A stretch of 64,000 nucleotides of DNA from Halovibrio salipaludis (GTDB lineage Bacteria > Pseudomonadota > Gammaproteobacteria > Pseudomonadales > Oleiphilaceae). Shown piece by piece: positions 16,282 to 25,976 of the stretch; the stretch's first letter is position 1, and each line of letters begins with the position of its first letter. Both the position numbers and the translations under genes were made by a program. The DNA lies in NCBI RefSeq assembly GCF_002286965.1, contig NZ_NSKD01000001.1, forward strand, positions 682,001 through 746,000. The letters are read 5' to 3'. Under the pieces are notes generated by a model. The model was not told the origin of the DNA. It saw only the letters and a list, made by a program, of their open reading frames with translations, and searched no databases.

Positions 16282-17940
16282 TCAGGGTTCCCCGAAAGCC
16301 GAGCTGCGCAGACGGTTCAGAACGGCCATCACCTCATGCAGCCTGGGGAGGGCCAGATCGCCGTCCGGGCGGCGGCTGAGTGCGGTCAACCCTGCCTCCA
16401 GCCGCCGGGCCAGCTCTTCCGGGGGCTGATCCAGGCGTGTGCCGGATTCCGCCACCCGTGCCAGCAGCTGGCCGATGGCCCGCACCTGGGAGGGGTCGGC
16501 CACCTGCTCAACCGAACGCAGGTCCACGTCATCGCGACCAAAGATCAGGGTATCCGGCCCCCGGGCCTGGATCTTGGTCTTGCCCGGCTTGGTTTCCGGG
16601 TTCAGCTGTTTGCCAATCAGGGGGCGCGGTGTTGGCCGGTCCAGCGGGTCCAGGGCCTCGGTTTCGCGCCCGGTGGCGAAGCGCTCGGCCACAGCCCGGG
16701 CATCAGCGGTCACGTCATGGGCATGGTAGTCCTGGAGCTGGATCACGGTGTCCGCGCAGTCGAAATAGTCCCCGGAGCCGCCCATCACCAGGATGGTGGA
16801 GACCGAGAGTTCATCGCGCAGCTGACGGATGCGGTCCACGAAGGGGGTGATGGGTTCGCTCTCGCGGGCGACCAGGGCCTGCATGCGGCGGTCGCGGATC
16901 ATGAAGTTGGTGGCGGAGGTGTCCTCGTCCACCAGCAGGGTGTGGGCGCCGGCTTCCAGGGCTTCCTGGAGTGCCGCTGCCTGGCTGGTGGAGCCGGAGG
17001 CCAGTTCCGTGGAGAAACGTTCCGTGGTCTTACCGTAGGGCAGGCGGTTGATGTAGGGGGAGAGATCCAGGCCGTGCACGGCGCGCCCGTCCTCCGCCCG
17101 GATCTTGGCAGCGCCGCCATCGGTGACCACCTGCTCGCGCCCGTCCCCGGGAACATGGTCATAGACGCCGAGCCCCAGCGCCGACAGCAGGGTGGACTTG
17201 CCGTGGAAGCCGCCGCCGACGATCAGGGTGATCCCCTCGGGAATGCCCATGCCGGCGACCGGGCCATGGTTGGGCGTTTCCAGCGTGACGGCCAGTGACC
17301 CGGGCGTCTCGAAGGGGATGGCATCGGTCAGCGGCCGGTCATCGACCCCTGAGCGCCGCGGCAGGATCGAGCCGTTGGCCACGAAGGCCACGACCCCGTG
17401 CTCCGGAAGCTGGCGGCGCAGGGCCTGCTGGTCCTCCACCACGGCCATGTGCCGCTCCAGTGCCTTCAGATCCAGACGCCGGGCGGTGGCTGCGGCCAGC
17501 ACCGCCTCGGGCAGTTTCTCGCAGATCAGTTTGCGGGCCTGGTGGCCCATGATGCTGCGCCCGCGCGCCGGCAGGCTCAGGCTCAGGCGCAGTTCCACGT
17601 CGCCGTTGTCATCGATCAGGGTTGCCGTCCGGTCCAGCACCGTCTGGTTACCGGCGTCGATGCCCAGCTCCTTCTCATTGCGCGTGGCGTGGCGGAAGGC
17701 ACGGGCGATGTAATCGCGTGCCGCGCACTGACGCGCCTGGCTCGTGAATACCGTTGATGGGAGCTGCGCCGTGGCGGCGTCCACTCTTGCCCGCACCCGC
17801 GAGGGGGCGGCGAACGGATCGGCCTGCACGTGGTCCACGATCAGGGTCCAGCCCTCGAAGCGGTGTTCACCGAGCAGGTCCTTATAGGCCCTGTAGCTTT
17901 TACCGTCGAGTCGGGTCAGCAGTGATGCCAGTTCTTTCAT
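16282..17940 (-). CDS. Predicted ATPase of the ABC class (COG3044 / PF09818-type)
   Basis: 552 soluble residues. The N-terminal region ('LLTRLDGKSYRAYKDLLGEHRFEGWTL', cited here only as a position marker at residues 7-33) is diagnostic of this little-studied family. The P-loop is GGGFHGKSTLLSAL (about 245), followed by 'FSTELASGSTSQAAALQEALEAG', which acts like an ABC signature, and 'LLVDEDTSATNFM' as Walker B. The C-terminal third lacks membrane helices. The family is widespread and its cellular role is not established. There is no permease partner apart from the MFS gene downstream on the same strand. Confidence 0.85.
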   Translation of the reverse strand: MKELASLLTRLDGKSYRAYKDLLGEHRFEGWTLIVDHVQADPFAAPSRVRARVDAATAQLPSTVFTSQARQCAARDYIARAFRHATRNEKELGIDAGNQTVLDRTATLIDDNGDVELRLSLSLPARGRSIMGHQARKLICEKLPEAVLAAATARRLDLKALERHMAVVEDQQALRRQLPEHGVVAFVANGSILPRRSGVDDRPLTDAIPFETPGSLAVTLETPNHGPVAGMGIPEGITLIVGGGFHGKSTLLSALGLGVYDHVPGDGREQVVTDGGAAKIRAEDGRAVHGLDLSPYINRLPYGKTTERFSTELASGSTSQAAALQEALEAGAHTLLVDEDTSATNFMIRDRRMQALVARESEPITPFVDRIRQLRDELSVSTILVMGGSGDYFDCADTVIQLQDYHAHDVTADARAVAERFATGRETEALDPLDRPTPRPLIGKQLNPETKPGKTKIQARGPDTLIFGRDDVDLRSVEQVADPSQVRAIGQLLARVAESGTRLDQPPEELARRLEAGLTALSRRPDGDLALPRLHEVMAVLNRLRSSAFGEP

Positions 17941-18079
17941 GGAGCCTTCCGGTTACAGAAAAAGTACATGCTAACAGAGGGTTGTCGAACGGGTGTTTGA
18001 ATCCTTTCCGTGACGAGTGTCACATCTCCAACTATATTGCATGCGAATCCGCCACTACGAAAATTCGGAGACCAACACC

Positions 18080-19723
18080 ATGCTTGCCCTGATGCGTCGT
18101 TTCACCATCCGCCAGCGTCTGATGGGCCTGGTGGGCGTAGCCTTCCTGGTCCTGCTCGGGCTTGTCCTGATGGTGGCCAATGATTTTGAGGAAGGCCTCT
18201 ACAACAGCAGCAAGGAGCGTACCCGTAATCTGGTGCAGAGCACCATGACCATGGTGGAGCACTATTATGAACGCCAGCAGGACGGCGAACTCAGTGAATC
18301 GCAGGCCAAGCGCCGCGCCGCGGAGGCTGTGCGCAATCTGCGCTATGGCGACGATGACTATTTCTGGATCCATAACATGGATCTTGTCATGGTCATGCAC
18401 CCGTTCAGTGAGGATCTGGAAGGCAAGTCCCTGAAGGATTACGAGGACCCGAACGGGGTGCGCCTGTTTGCGGAGATGAACAGAACCATCCGCAATGAGG
18501 GCGGCGCCGGTTTCGTGCCGTACCACTGGCCCAAGCCAGGGTTTGATGATCCGGTGCGCAAGATCTCCTATGTGGAGCGGTTCGAGCCCTGGGGCTGGGT
18601 GATCGGCACCGGCATCTACCTGGACGAACAGGAGGCCCAGTACGCCGCTGCCATGAGTGGTGTGGTGACGCTGGCAGTAATCGGGTTCCTGGTGCTCATC
18701 GGTGTGAGCTTCCTGATCGTTCGCAGCGTGACACAGCCCATGGGGAGCGCTGCTGCTGCCATGGAGAGTATCGCCACGGGTGAGGGCGACCTGACCCGGC
18801 GTCTGGATGATACCGGCAGCGATGAGGTGGCGCGCGTGGCCCGAAGCTTCAACAGCTTTGTGGCCCGGATCCAGGATATGGTGCGTGAACTTCGGGATGT
18901 GGTCGGGACCAACAAGGAAGTAGCCGGCAGCGTCCGCAACTCCGTAACCGAGGCCGGACAGTCCTTTGACCAGCAGAAATCCGAGCTGGACACGGTCGCT
19001 TCCGCCATCGAGGAAATGACCCAGACCGTGGATGATGTGGCCAAGCGCATCAGTGAGGCGGCGGATGCTGCGAGCACCGCTAATGACCGCGCCAGCGAGG
19101 GTGAGCACACGGCCCAGGAAGCCCGGGACCGTATGGCGAATCTGGTGCAGGAGGTGCAGCAGTCGAGCGACGCCATTGGCAAGCTGGACGAGCATGCCCA
19201 GAACATCGGCCAGGTGCTGGATGTGATCCATGGCGTGGCGGACCAGACCAACCTGCTGGCGCTGAACGCGGCCATTGAGGCGGCCCGTGCCGGCGAGCAC
19301 GGGCGTGGTTTCGCGGTGGTGGCGGACGAAGTGCGTAACCTGGCCAGTCGCACCCAGCAGTCCACGGATGAGATCCGCGAGATGATCAACCAGCTGCAGG
19401 AAGGGACCCGCCACGCGGTGGAGACCATGCAGCGCAGCAGCGAACAGACCCAGAGCATGCAGACGAGTGTGGATTCAGCCCGGGAGGCGCTGGAGGCCAT
19501 CGCCGGTTCGGTCAGCACCATTACCGACATGACCCAGCACGTGGCCACTTCGGCGGAGGAGCAGTCCCAGGCCTCCAACGAGATCTCGGCCAGCCTGAAC
19601 CATCTGACCACACTGGCGGGGCAGGTCCGGGAGGAGCTCAACAGCATCCAGGAGCAGTCCCAGTCCCTGGGCAGTGCGGCGGATTCCATCGAGTCCATGG
19701 TGCGCCAGTTCCGGGTGGACTGA
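18080..19723 (+). CDS. Methyl-accepting chemotaxis protein with a periplasmic Cache domain
   Basis: 547 residues from the ATG at 18080 (GGAGACC upstream); the frame extends to 18017 without plausible coding. A membrane helix lies near 10-32, then a single Cache (sCache_2) sensor (about 35-190) with '[18 protein letters not shown]' and '[14 protein letters not shown]'. A second helix, a HAMP domain, and the signalling hairpin with '[23 protein letters not shown]' follow. It relays ligand binding to CheA/CheW. sCache_2 receptors often sense small organic acids. No chemotaxis partners are nearby. Confidence 0.92.
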   Translation: MLALMRRFTIRQRLMGLVGVAFLVLLGLVLMVANDFEEGLYNSSKERTRNLVQSTMTMVEHYYERQQDGELSESQAKRRAAEAVRNLRYGDDDYFWIHNMDLVMVMHPFSEDLEGKSLKDYEDPNGVRLFAEMNRTIRNEGGAGFVPYHWPKPGFDDPVRKISYVERFEPWGWVIGTGIYLDEQEAQYAAAMSGVVTLAVIGFLVLIGVSFLIVRSVTQPMGSAAAAMESIATGEGDLTRRLDDTGSDEVARVARSFNSFVARIQDMVRELRDVVGTNKEVAGSVRNSVTEAGQSFDQQKSELDTVASAIEEMTQTVDDVAKRISEAADAASTANDRASEGEHTAQEARDRMANLVQEVQQSSDAIGKLDEHAQNIGQVLDVIHGVADQTNLLALNAAIEAARAGEHGRGFAVVADEVRNLASRTQQSTDEIREMINQLQEGTRHAVETMQRSSEQTQSMQTSVDSAREALEAIAGSVSTITDMTQHVATSAEEQSQASNEISASLNHLTTLAGQVREELNSIQEQSQSLGSAADSIESMVRQFRVD

Positions 19724-19753
19724 GCCCGGCCTCACTTGATCAGGGAGAGGGTG

Positions 19754-20293
19754 ATGACGTCCATCTGTGTCTACTGTGGCTCCCGCTCCGGGCATGGGGA
19801 TGACTACACGGACGCCGCGCGCCAGCTTGGAAAGGCCATGGCGGCGCGGGGGTTCGGGCTGGTTTACGGAGGCGCTTCCATCGGCATGATGGGGGTGATC
19901 GCGGATGAGATGCTGGCGGCCGGCGCCGCCGTGACCGGGGTGATCCCGGAGTCGCTTCAGCAGAAGGAGGTGGCCCACGACGGGCTCACGGAACTGCTGG
20001 TGACTGCGGATATGCACGAGCGCAAGCGCCTCATGGCCGAGCGTGCCGATGCCTTCATCGCCATGCCGGGTGGTCTCGGTACCCTGGAGGAACTGTTCGA
20101 GATCCTGACCTGGGGCCAGCTGCGCTTCCACGCCAAACCCATTGGCCTTCTCAACACCCGCGGATACTACGATGACCTGATCCGGTTCCTGGATGGCACC
20201 GTTTCCGAGGGGTTTGTGCATCCCCGGCATCGGGCCATGCTGACCGTGTCACAGGCCCCGGAAGACTTGCTTGATGTCCTGTCTTTGCATTAG
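19754..20293 (+). CDS. LOG-family protein (nucleoside 5'-monophosphate phosphoribohydrolase type)
   Basis: 179 residues. It carries the family motifs 'ICVYCGSRSG' at the N-terminus, 'LVYGGASIGMMG', 'MHERKRLM', and 'PGGLGTLEELFE', the PGGxGTxxE phosphate-binding site. LOG proteins release the base from cytokinin-type or other nucleoside 5'-monophosphates; in bacteria the natural substrate is often unclear. The ATG at 19754 has AGGGAGAGG just before it; an in-frame TTG 18 bp earlier is less likely. Confidence 0.92.
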   Translation: MTSICVYCGSRSGHGDDYTDAARQLGKAMAARGFGLVYGGASIGMMGVIADEMLAAGAAVTGVIPESLQQKEVAHDGLTELLVTADMHERKRLMAERADAFIAMPGGLGTLEELFEILTWGQLRFHAKPIGLLNTRGYYDDLIRFLDGTVSEGFVHPRHRAMLTVSQAPEDLLDVLSLH

Positions 20294-20324
20294 TTTGTTC
20301 TAAATAAAGTCGCAGGAGCCTCCA

Positions 20325-20984
20325 ATGGAGCCGCAGTTCTGGCATGACATCTGGACCGAGCGGAAAATCGGTTTCCACCGTAGTGACATCCACCCCATGC
20401 TCCAGAACCACTGGCATTCACTCGGGTGCGAGGGTCTCGATGTACTGGTGCCGCTGTCCGGCAAGACACTGGATATGCGCTGGCTCGCCAGCGAAGGTCA
20501 CCAGGTGACCGGCATTGAGCTGGACCAGCGTGCCGTGGATGAGTTCTTCGAGGAATGGCAGTGTCAGCCGGCGGTCGACGCGCGCGTTGACGGGCTTGCG
20601 GACCATCATTCCGGTAACATCCATCTGCTGGTGGGGGATTTTTTCGGATTCCAGCCGGAGGCGCGCTTTGAGGCGTTCTACGACCGGGCAGCCCTGATCG
20701 CCATGCCGGAAGCGATGCGCCCGGACTACCTCAGGAAGCTGGCTTCGCTTGTTGTTGAAGGCGGCGTGGGGATGCTGATCACCTTTGAGTACCCGGACGG
20801 CGAGATGGACGGCCCGCCCTTCCCGGTGCGGCGCCCGGAGCTGGACGCCCAGAACTGGTTCCGGGTCGAACAGCTTGAGCGCCAGGAGGTTATCGGATAT
20901 TACACCCACCTGCAGGAGGCGGGCGTTACGTCGCTGGTGGAAACGGCCTACCGGCTCGAGCGTACAGCCGAGCCGGCGGCATAA
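20325..20984 (+). CDS. tpm: Thiopurine S-methyltransferase
   Basis: 219 residues, typical for bacterial TPMT. It starts 'MEPQFWHDIWTERKIGFH' and has 'VLVPLSGKTLDMRWLASEGH' (SAM-binding motif I) and 'FYDRAALIAMPEAMR' (motif II region). Bacterial enzymes methylate thiopurines and also selenite or tellurite species, giving volatile products. AGGAG lies upstream. It ends 4 bp from the converging tpx. Confidence 0.94.
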   Translation: MEPQFWHDIWTERKIGFHRSDIHPMLQNHWHSLGCEGLDVLVPLSGKTLDMRWLASEGHQVTGIELDQRAVDEFFEEWQCQPAVDARVDGLADHHSGNIHLLVGDFFGFQPEARFEAFYDRAALIAMPEAMRPDYLRKLASLVVEGGVGMLITFEYPDGEMDGPPFPVRRPELDAQNWFRVEQLERQEVIGYYTHLQEAGVTSLVETAYRLERTAEPAA

Positions 20985-20988
20985 GGAC

Positions 20989-21489
20989 TTACCCCAGCGC
21001 CTTAAGGGCCGCCTCGTAGTCCGGCTCCTCCCCGATCTCTGATACCAGCTGGCTGTGCAGCACCTTGCCGTTCTCGTCCAGAACCACCACGGCGCGGGCG
21101 CACAGGCCACGGAAGGGGCCGGAGGTGAGATTGACCCCGTAGTCCTGCCGGAAGCCGTCGTTGCGGAAACACGACAGCGTAATCACGTTGTCCAGCCCCT
21201 CCGCGCCGCAGAAACGCGCCGCCGCGAACGGCAGGTCCGCCGAGATCACCAGCACCGCGGTGTTGTCCAGGCTGCTGGCCTTTTCATTGAAGGTGCGGGT
21301 TGAGGCGGCGCAGACGCCGGTATCCACGCTGGGAATGATGTTCAGGATGCGGCGCTGACCCTGCCAGTCACCAAGGGTTTTCTCCTCCATGTCCGGGTTG
21401 GTCAGGGTGAAGTCCGGGGCCGTATCGCCGGGCTGGGGCAGGTTGCCGCTGACCTCGACCGGATTGCCGCCAAGTGTGACCTGTGCCAT
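20989..21489 (-). CDS. tpx: Thiol peroxidase
   Basis: 166 residues, an atypical 2-Cys peroxiredoxin. The peroxidatic cysteine is Cys60 in '[11 protein letters not shown]' and the resolving cysteine is Cys94 in 'ARFCGAEGL', at the spacing of E. coli Tpx. It reduces hydrogen and alkyl peroxides with electrons from thioredoxin; trxA is elsewhere in this window (60801). An additional Cys lies shortly after in 'LSCFRN'. The start has GGGAGAACAGC just upstream. Confidence 0.95.
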   Translation of the reverse strand: MAQVTLGGNPVEVSGNLPQPGDTAPDFTLTNPDMEEKTLGDWQGQRRILNIIPSVDTGVCAASTRTFNEKASSLDNTAVLVISADLPFAAARFCGAEGLDNVITLSCFRNDGFRQDYGVNLTSGPFRGLCARAVVVLDENGKVLHSQLVSEIGEEPDYEAALKALG

Positions 21490-21729
21490 TGCTGTTCTCC
21501 CTGTTTCTGTCCGTCTGTTGGAATACCGCCGTTGGGTACGCTGTCACTGTGACCGCGGATGATCCAACAGTGCCACAATGCAGTGCTGGAGCAAAGCCGC
21601 TGACCCACCGGGTCTACCTGTCGGGTTAATTGACTTTTACCGGGATTTTTCAAAGTTTATGCCTGACTGGTTGGCATACGGGCGGAACCCCGCTGATAAT
21701 TACCCCTTCTGTGGTATGGGAGCCCTTTG

Positions 21730-22668
21730 ATGCAGGAAGGAGATCCGGTGTTTTTCAGGGAGGGGCCTGCTACCGACTTACGTCAGATGGATCCCCGGGC
21801 ACTGCTGACCATCCTCGATAATGTGGATGCGCTCGTCTACGTGGCGGACATGGAAACGCACGAGCTGCTGTTCATGAACGACTACGGCCGGCGCGTCTGG
21901 GGTGAACCGGCTGGTCGCAAGTGCTGGGCGGTACTCCAGGATCGGAACAGCCCCTGCCCCTTCTGCACCAACTCCCAGCTTGTGGATGGCGAGCGGGAGG
22001 GTGCTGAACCACTGGTGTGGGAATTCCGGAACCAGGCCAACGGCCGCTGGTACCAGTGCCGCGATCAGGCCATCCGGTGGCCGGACGGGCGCCTTGTGCG
22101 GCTGGAGATCGCCATGGACATCACCGAGCGCCGGGAGATGGAAGAGGCGCTCAGGGCCGAACGCGAACGCGCGGATGCGCTGGCACGTGAAGATGAGCTG
22201 ACGGGGCTCAACAACCGGCGGGCCTTTTTCGAGGCGGCGGAGAAGCTGCTCGCAAGGGCCCGTCGCAGCGATCGCCCCCTTTCACTGGTGCAGTTCGATC
22301 TGGACTGGTTCAAGCGCATCAATGACGAACACGGCCATGAGGCCGGCGACCGGCTACTGCGCCACATCGGGCAGCTGATCGGCAACTGTGTGCGAGAGGG
22401 CGATGTCGCGGCACGCGTCGGTGGCGAGGAATTCGTGCTGCTGCTTCCGGACACGGACCAGGACGAGGCCCGGATCCTGGCCAACCGGCTGCGCCAGTGT
22501 CTTTCCGGTTCCTCCGTTGCCTGCCGGGATGCCACGGTCAGCGCCAGTGCCAGCTTCGGTGTTTCCTCCCTGATTCCAGCCGACGATGGCGTTGATGATC
22601 TCATGGCACGTGCGGACCGGGCGCTCTACCGGGCCAAGCAGGCCGGGCGGGACTGCGTCTACGGCTGA
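21730..22668 (+). CDS. PAS-domain diguanylate cyclase
   Basis: 312 residues. An N-terminal PAS domain (about 15-130) carries a cysteine pattern (CWAVLQ...SPCPFC) seen in a group of PAS sensors, which hints at metal, cluster or redox sensing. The GGDEF domain (about 150-312) has an intact GGEEF active site and the inhibitory RxxD site (REGD) five residues before it, so it should make c-di-GMP and be feedback-inhibited. The start is ATG 21730 (GGGAG upstream). A GTG at 21748 with the very strong AGGAAGGAG is a serious alternative. It overlaps the converging oxidoreductase by 10 bp. The upstream gap from tpx (21490-21729) shows no other gene. Confidence 0.92.
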   Translation: MQEGDPVFFREGPATDLRQMDPRALLTILDNVDALVYVADMETHELLFMNDYGRRVWGEPAGRKCWAVLQDRNSPCPFCTNSQLVDGEREGAEPLVWEFRNQANGRWYQCRDQAIRWPDGRLVRLEIAMDITERREMEEALRAERERADALAREDELTGLNNRRAFFEAAEKLLARARRSDRPLSLVQFDLDWFKRINDEHGHEAGDRLLRHIGQLIGNCVREGDVAARVGGEEFVLLLPDTDQDEARILANRLRQCLSGSSVACRDATVSASASFGVSSLIPADDGVDDLMARADRALYRAKQAGRDCVYG

Positions 22669-23642
22669 TCCGTCCAGGCCGTGATCAGTGCGTCCGCACT
22701 CTCGAAAGCACCCTCCACACGGCCACCCGCCAGCCAGTCGCCGCACAACCCCAGTCTATTGTCCACTGAGCTGAGATACAGTGGCCTGGGCCCGGGGGCC
22801 GGGCGTGCGTAGAGCCAGCGGTGCACCAGGTGATCGCTGGTGGGCTGGCCAACCCCGAAGCGCTGGCGGAAGGCGGTGGTCAGTTTTTCGGCTACTATCG
22901 CCGGATCGGTGTCACGGTGGGTTTCGGACCAGGTGCTGTTGGCATGGATAACCCACCATTCCGCATTGCCACGAGCGGGTTTGCTGGTGTTCCGGGCGAC
23001 CCAGCCCAGACTCTCATGGGCCAACTGGATGCCATCAAAGCCAAGTGCCAGAGCCTCTTCAAAGCGCAGTGCCAGAGTCCAGCAGGGCAGCATCCGGAAT
23101 TGTTCCAGCGCCATGGATGCGACCAGGGATTCCGGGAGCAGGTCCCGGGTCTGTTCGGGCGGAGCCGTAATGATCACGCGTGAGAAGGGGCCATGCGGAC
23201 CCTGATCGGTCGTCAGAGTCCAGCCCTTAGGGCCCGCCGACACGGCCGTGATGCGGGTTCCGGTGCTGATGGAAAGGTTCCTGGATAGAGAACGGGTGAT
23301 GGCGGTCATGCGGGGCGTACCAACATAACGCATCGCCTGGTGGAAGCTGTCCACCCCGCTTTCTGAACTTTCATGCCAGAGAGTGGCGTCCCAGAGCTGA
23401 AGGGCGTCTGCTCCGGCATACTCCCTCAGAAACGCGTTGAACCTCGGATTGCAAATGGTAAAGAATTGCGCTCCGATGTCGACGCTGGCATCATCCCGGG
23501 TGCGCTTGCTGGCAAGCCGCCCTCCCGGGCCACGGCTTTTCTCGTAGATGATGGGCGTGAAACCCGCTTCGCGTGCGCGCAGGGCTGCTGTCAGGCCGGC
23601 AACGCCAGCCCCAACAATGGCGATGTCTGTATTCTGAATCAT
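22659..23642 (-). CDS. FAD-dependent amine-oxidase-like oxidoreductase (renalase-like, COG3380)
   Basis: 327 residues. It opens with the Rossmann FAD motif 'IAIVGAGVAGLTAALRAREAG', then 'YEKSRGPGGRLASKR', which binds the flavin phosphates. It ends with 'LGLCGDWLAGGRVEGAFESADALI', the second FAD contact of this family. The substrate is unknown; bacterial relatives oxidise dihydropyridine forms of NAD(P)H in the renalase manner or are uncharacterised. Confidence 0.85.
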   Translation of the reverse strand: MIQNTDIAIVGAGVAGLTAALRAREAGFTPIIYEKSRGPGGRLASKRTRDDASVDIGAQFFTICNPRFNAFLREYAGADALQLWDATLWHESSESGVDSFHQAMRYVGTPRMTAITRSLSRNLSISTGTRITAVSAGPKGWTLTTDQGPHGPFSRVIITAPPEQTRDLLPESLVASMALEQFRMLPCWTLALRFEEALALGFDGIQLAHESLGWVARNTSKPARGNAEWWVIHANSTWSETHRDTDPAIVAEKLTTAFRQRFGVGQPTSDHLVHRWLYARPAPGPRPLYLSSVDNRLGLCGDWLAGGRVEGAFESADALITAWTDQP

Positions 23643-23699
23643 GGTGGGTTATTCGTTGGCGGCGGCGTTATGGATGACCGCGTCCGAATAATCGTAACC

Positions 23700-23734
23700 A
23701 GCCGGGCCCCTGCTGACAAAGAGGCCCGGCTTTT
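23700..23734. terminator. Terminator-like hairpin between the porin and oxidoreductase genes
   Basis: A 9-bp stem, AGCCGGGCC (23700-23708) with GGCCCGGCT (23723-23731). Four T follow on the plus strand, and a mixed TGGTTACGATT follows on the minus strand, the direction of the porin gene. It probably ends the porin transcript, perhaps imperfectly. Confidence 0.5.
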
Positions 23735-23751
23735 GGAGTTTCAGGTTGAAT

Positions 23752-25008
23752 TCAGAAGGAGGCCTGTATCCAGACCCAGCCCTTGTCCGCATCGCGGTTG
23801 AAGGCTTTGTCAGTGCCCTGACTGAAGCCGTCAGCATCGTAGGCGGCATACTTGGCGCCTACCGAATAGGTCCCGTTGATGCTGTACGTCGCCTGCAATG
23901 CGGCTTCAGAACCGTAATCGTCGCTGCTCTCATCGCTGTCAAACTGATGGTAGATCGCCATCAGGTGGACACCACCCAGAGTGCCGGAGAGACTGGTGTA
24001 GCTGTCCACCAGCCCGGAATCCGGCGTTGCCAGGAAACGGTCGGTGAAGCCATTGAACGCATGCAGTGTCGCCAGAGGCGTTGCAAAGGCTGAGTTACCG
24101 TTGTCACTGCCCAGCATTTCCTGACCGATTTTGAACTGTACGCCTGACACATCGACCCCGGCTTCGAGGCTGTAGTAGCTCTGGTCCAGGCTGCGGGGAT
24201 TATCGTCATAATCGCTCTGATGGGCGTACTCCAGCGTGTACAGGGCATTTACGCCATCACTGAGCGGTGCATCTCCCGTGTACCGCAGTCCGAACGTCTG
24301 TGTGGAGTCATCGGGGTTGTTATCAAGCGCGATCAGGTAGCTGTAGGCCGACACTGCGCCGTAGTCCAGGCCTTCGTATTGCGCATGCAGGATGCCGGTA
24401 TCCATGGCGAGGTCACCCTTGGGGCTGGCATCCGAAAAAATGCGGTTGGCGTTATAGAGATACCCTGCCGTGATGGTGGTATCCGGCAGTGACGTATTGA
24501 CCAGCGTTGAGCCGTCAAAGGTCTGCTCGTTCTGGCGCCAGCCCACATTGCCAATAAAGCGGTCGTTATCCAGCTTCAGGCGCTGGCGGCCAACTCTCAG
24601 CCTGGTGTTCGTCAGGCCGCTGTACGCGAGATAAGCCTGGTTCAGCTCCGTCTCGGTTGGGTCGGCAACCACTGGGCGGCTGTCTCGACCATTGATTGTG
24701 CTGTTGTAGTTTTCAGGGCCGACCGCCGTGACATGTTCCACGTCCATGTAACCTTTGAGGTTGGCGACCTCAGCGGTTTCATAGCCCAGCCTGACACGCA
24801 GCGTGGATGCCCGCGCATCATCTGTGAAACCATCCTCGTCCACGTTCTCGTAGCGATAACGCGTGTCCAGTGAGGATGTGCCATTGGCAATGGCATCTGT
24901 GATGGGATCCGCGCAGATTCCTCCGGAAAATGCAGCAACAGCAACCACAAGGGGGGCTTTGCCAAGATAGGAGCGCACGGCGGTGGTAATCGGTGATCGC
25001 GTTGTCAT
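23752..25008 (-). CDS. Outer-membrane beta-barrel porin, alginate-export-like family
   Basis: 418 residues with a signal peptide ending near 'SGGICADP'. The mature protein starts with the family-typical 'SLDTRYRYENVDEDGF', continues with alternating beta-strand sequence ('TLRVRLGYET', 'RLRVGRQRLKLDNDRFIGNVGWRQNEQTF'), and ends 'GWVWIQASF' with the C-terminal Phe that BAM recognises. This family is annotated as alginate export/OprD-like, but in non-alginate producers it is a general or unknown porin. It is monocistronic, bounded by a hairpin downstream. Confidence 0.82.
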   Translation of the reverse strand: MTTRSPITTAVRSYLGKAPLVVAVAAFSGGICADPITDAIANGTSSLDTRYRYENVDEDGFTDDARASTLRVRLGYETAEVANLKGYMDVEHVTAVGPENYNSTINGRDSRPVVADPTETELNQAYLAYSGLTNTRLRVGRQRLKLDNDRFIGNVGWRQNEQTFDGSTLVNTSLPDTTITAGYLYNANRIFSDASPKGDLAMDTGILHAQYEGLDYGAVSAYSYLIALDNNPDDSTQTFGLRYTGDAPLSDGVNALYTLEYAHQSDYDDNPRSLDQSYYSLEAGVDVSGVQFKIGQEMLGSDNGNSAFATPLATLHAFNGFTDRFLATPDSGLVDSYTSLSGTLGGVHLMAIYHQFDSDESSDDYGSEAALQATYSINGTYSVGAKYAAYDADGFSQGTDKAFNRDADKGWVWIQASF

Positions 25009-25296
25009 GGGGTGGGGCCTCCAACGGCCGACTGAGGATGAATTCTCAGCCGAGTATCCCCTCTTAAAGAAATATGGGAAATGATGCTTATCAAGTTTCT
25101 GGCTTTATTTCCCTTCAGTATCAGGAAGGTAGGCCTTAAGGAGTAGGGTTTTCGTGTCGGCTGCCAGATTAAGCTGGTGCTTTCGGAGTACTACATCTGC
25201 GTGGCATCCACGTATCGACCAGGATCACCTTTCAGCATTGGCTGCTTTCAGGAGTCTCAACAGGGGATAGGTCGTTGTCCAGCGCCGACGATGCAT
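25009..25296. other. Non-coding stretch upstream of the porin
   Basis: About 290 bases between the porin start and the tRNA-Arg terminator. It is AT-richer around 25060-25145 ('AAGAAATATGGG', 'GGCTTTATTTCCC'), which probably holds the porin promoter. No clear -35/-10 pair, palindrome or gene could be assigned. The open frame that runs from here through the tRNA is not credible coding. Confidence 0.5.
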
Positions 25297-25327
25297 AAAA
25301 AAAGGGCCTGCGATTGCTCGCAGGCCC
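25297..25327 (-). terminator. Rho-independent terminator of tRNA-Arg
   Basis: A perfect 10-bp stem, GGGCCTGCGA (25304-25313) and TCGCAGGCCC (25318-25327), closes a TTGC loop. On the minus strand it is followed by seven U (A-run 25297-25303). It lies 11 bp beyond the tRNA 3' end. Confidence 0.92.
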
Positions 25328-25337
25328 CTCGGCTGTA

Positions 25338-25414
<77 letters not shown>

Positions 25415-25620
25415 AGATTGACACCGGAATGGATAGTACCGGTGTCGTTCGACGGCTGGTGCCTTGTGAGCGACGCCATCGAAACAGGGGCAGTATGATA
25501 AGGGCCGTTGGCCCGCACGTCCATCCCCAGGTGACATTTCAGTAGTTGAGGGCCGCTGCAAAATGTGCCAGTGTTCAGTGAGAACATTTTTTGCGCAAAA
25601 CGCTTGCATTCTTTTGGGGA

Positions 25621-25639
25621 AATAAGAATAATTAGCATT
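25621..25639 (+). promoter_or_regulatory. Candidate Fur box upstream of bfd
   Basis: The 19-mer AATAAGAATAATTAGCATT matches the Fur consensus at 12 of 19 positions by hand alignment. It overlaps a possible -10 (AATAAT, 25627-25632), placed 17 bp after TTGCAT (25604-25609). Iron-dependent repression of bfd is common. The rest of the 258-bp gap from the tRNA holds no gene that I can see. Confidence 0.45.
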
Positions 25640-25672
25640 AAGGTGCTCGTTAGCTGCCATGCAGGAGTTGTC

Positions 25673-25879
25673 ATGTACGTGTGTCTCTGTAATCAAATCA
25701 CTGATCACGAAATCCGCCGCGCGGTCGAGGATGGCTGCTCCAGCATGCGGCAGCTCCGGAACGAGCTCGGTGTTGCTACCCAGTGTGGTCGTTGTGGAAA
25801 CATGGCCCGGGAGATTCTGAATGAGCACCGCCAGAGCGTGGACCTGGACCTGATCAATGCGCTCGCACGCCCCGCGTAA
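25673..25879 (+). CDS. bfd: Bacterioferritin-associated ferredoxin
   Basis: 68 residues. The four cluster ligands are Cys4, Cys6, Cys38 and Cys41 ('MYVCLCNQ' and 'TQCGRCGNMARE'), the [2Fe-2S] pattern of Bfd. It gives electrons to bacterioferritin so that stored ferric iron is released as ferrous iron. The start at 25673 has CAGGAG upstream and the family N-terminus; the longer frame is not coding. It is followed by bfr in the same direction. Confidence 0.94.
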   Translation: MYVCLCNQITDHEIRRAVEDGCSSMRQLRNELGVATQCGRCGNMAREILNEHRQSVDLDLINALARPA

Positions 25880-25976
25880 CAGCCTCTACTCCCTGCGACT
25901 GGCTGGCCGTTGCTGATCCGTATGTGCTAGTTTTGCGTAATTGAAAACAGACAGACCGGATCAGGAGGCAATTCCC

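Noticed and set aside
17941-18079. FliA (sigma-28) promoter for the chemoreceptor
   Set aside because: No TAAA-N15-GCCGATAA-like pair could be found upstream of the start.
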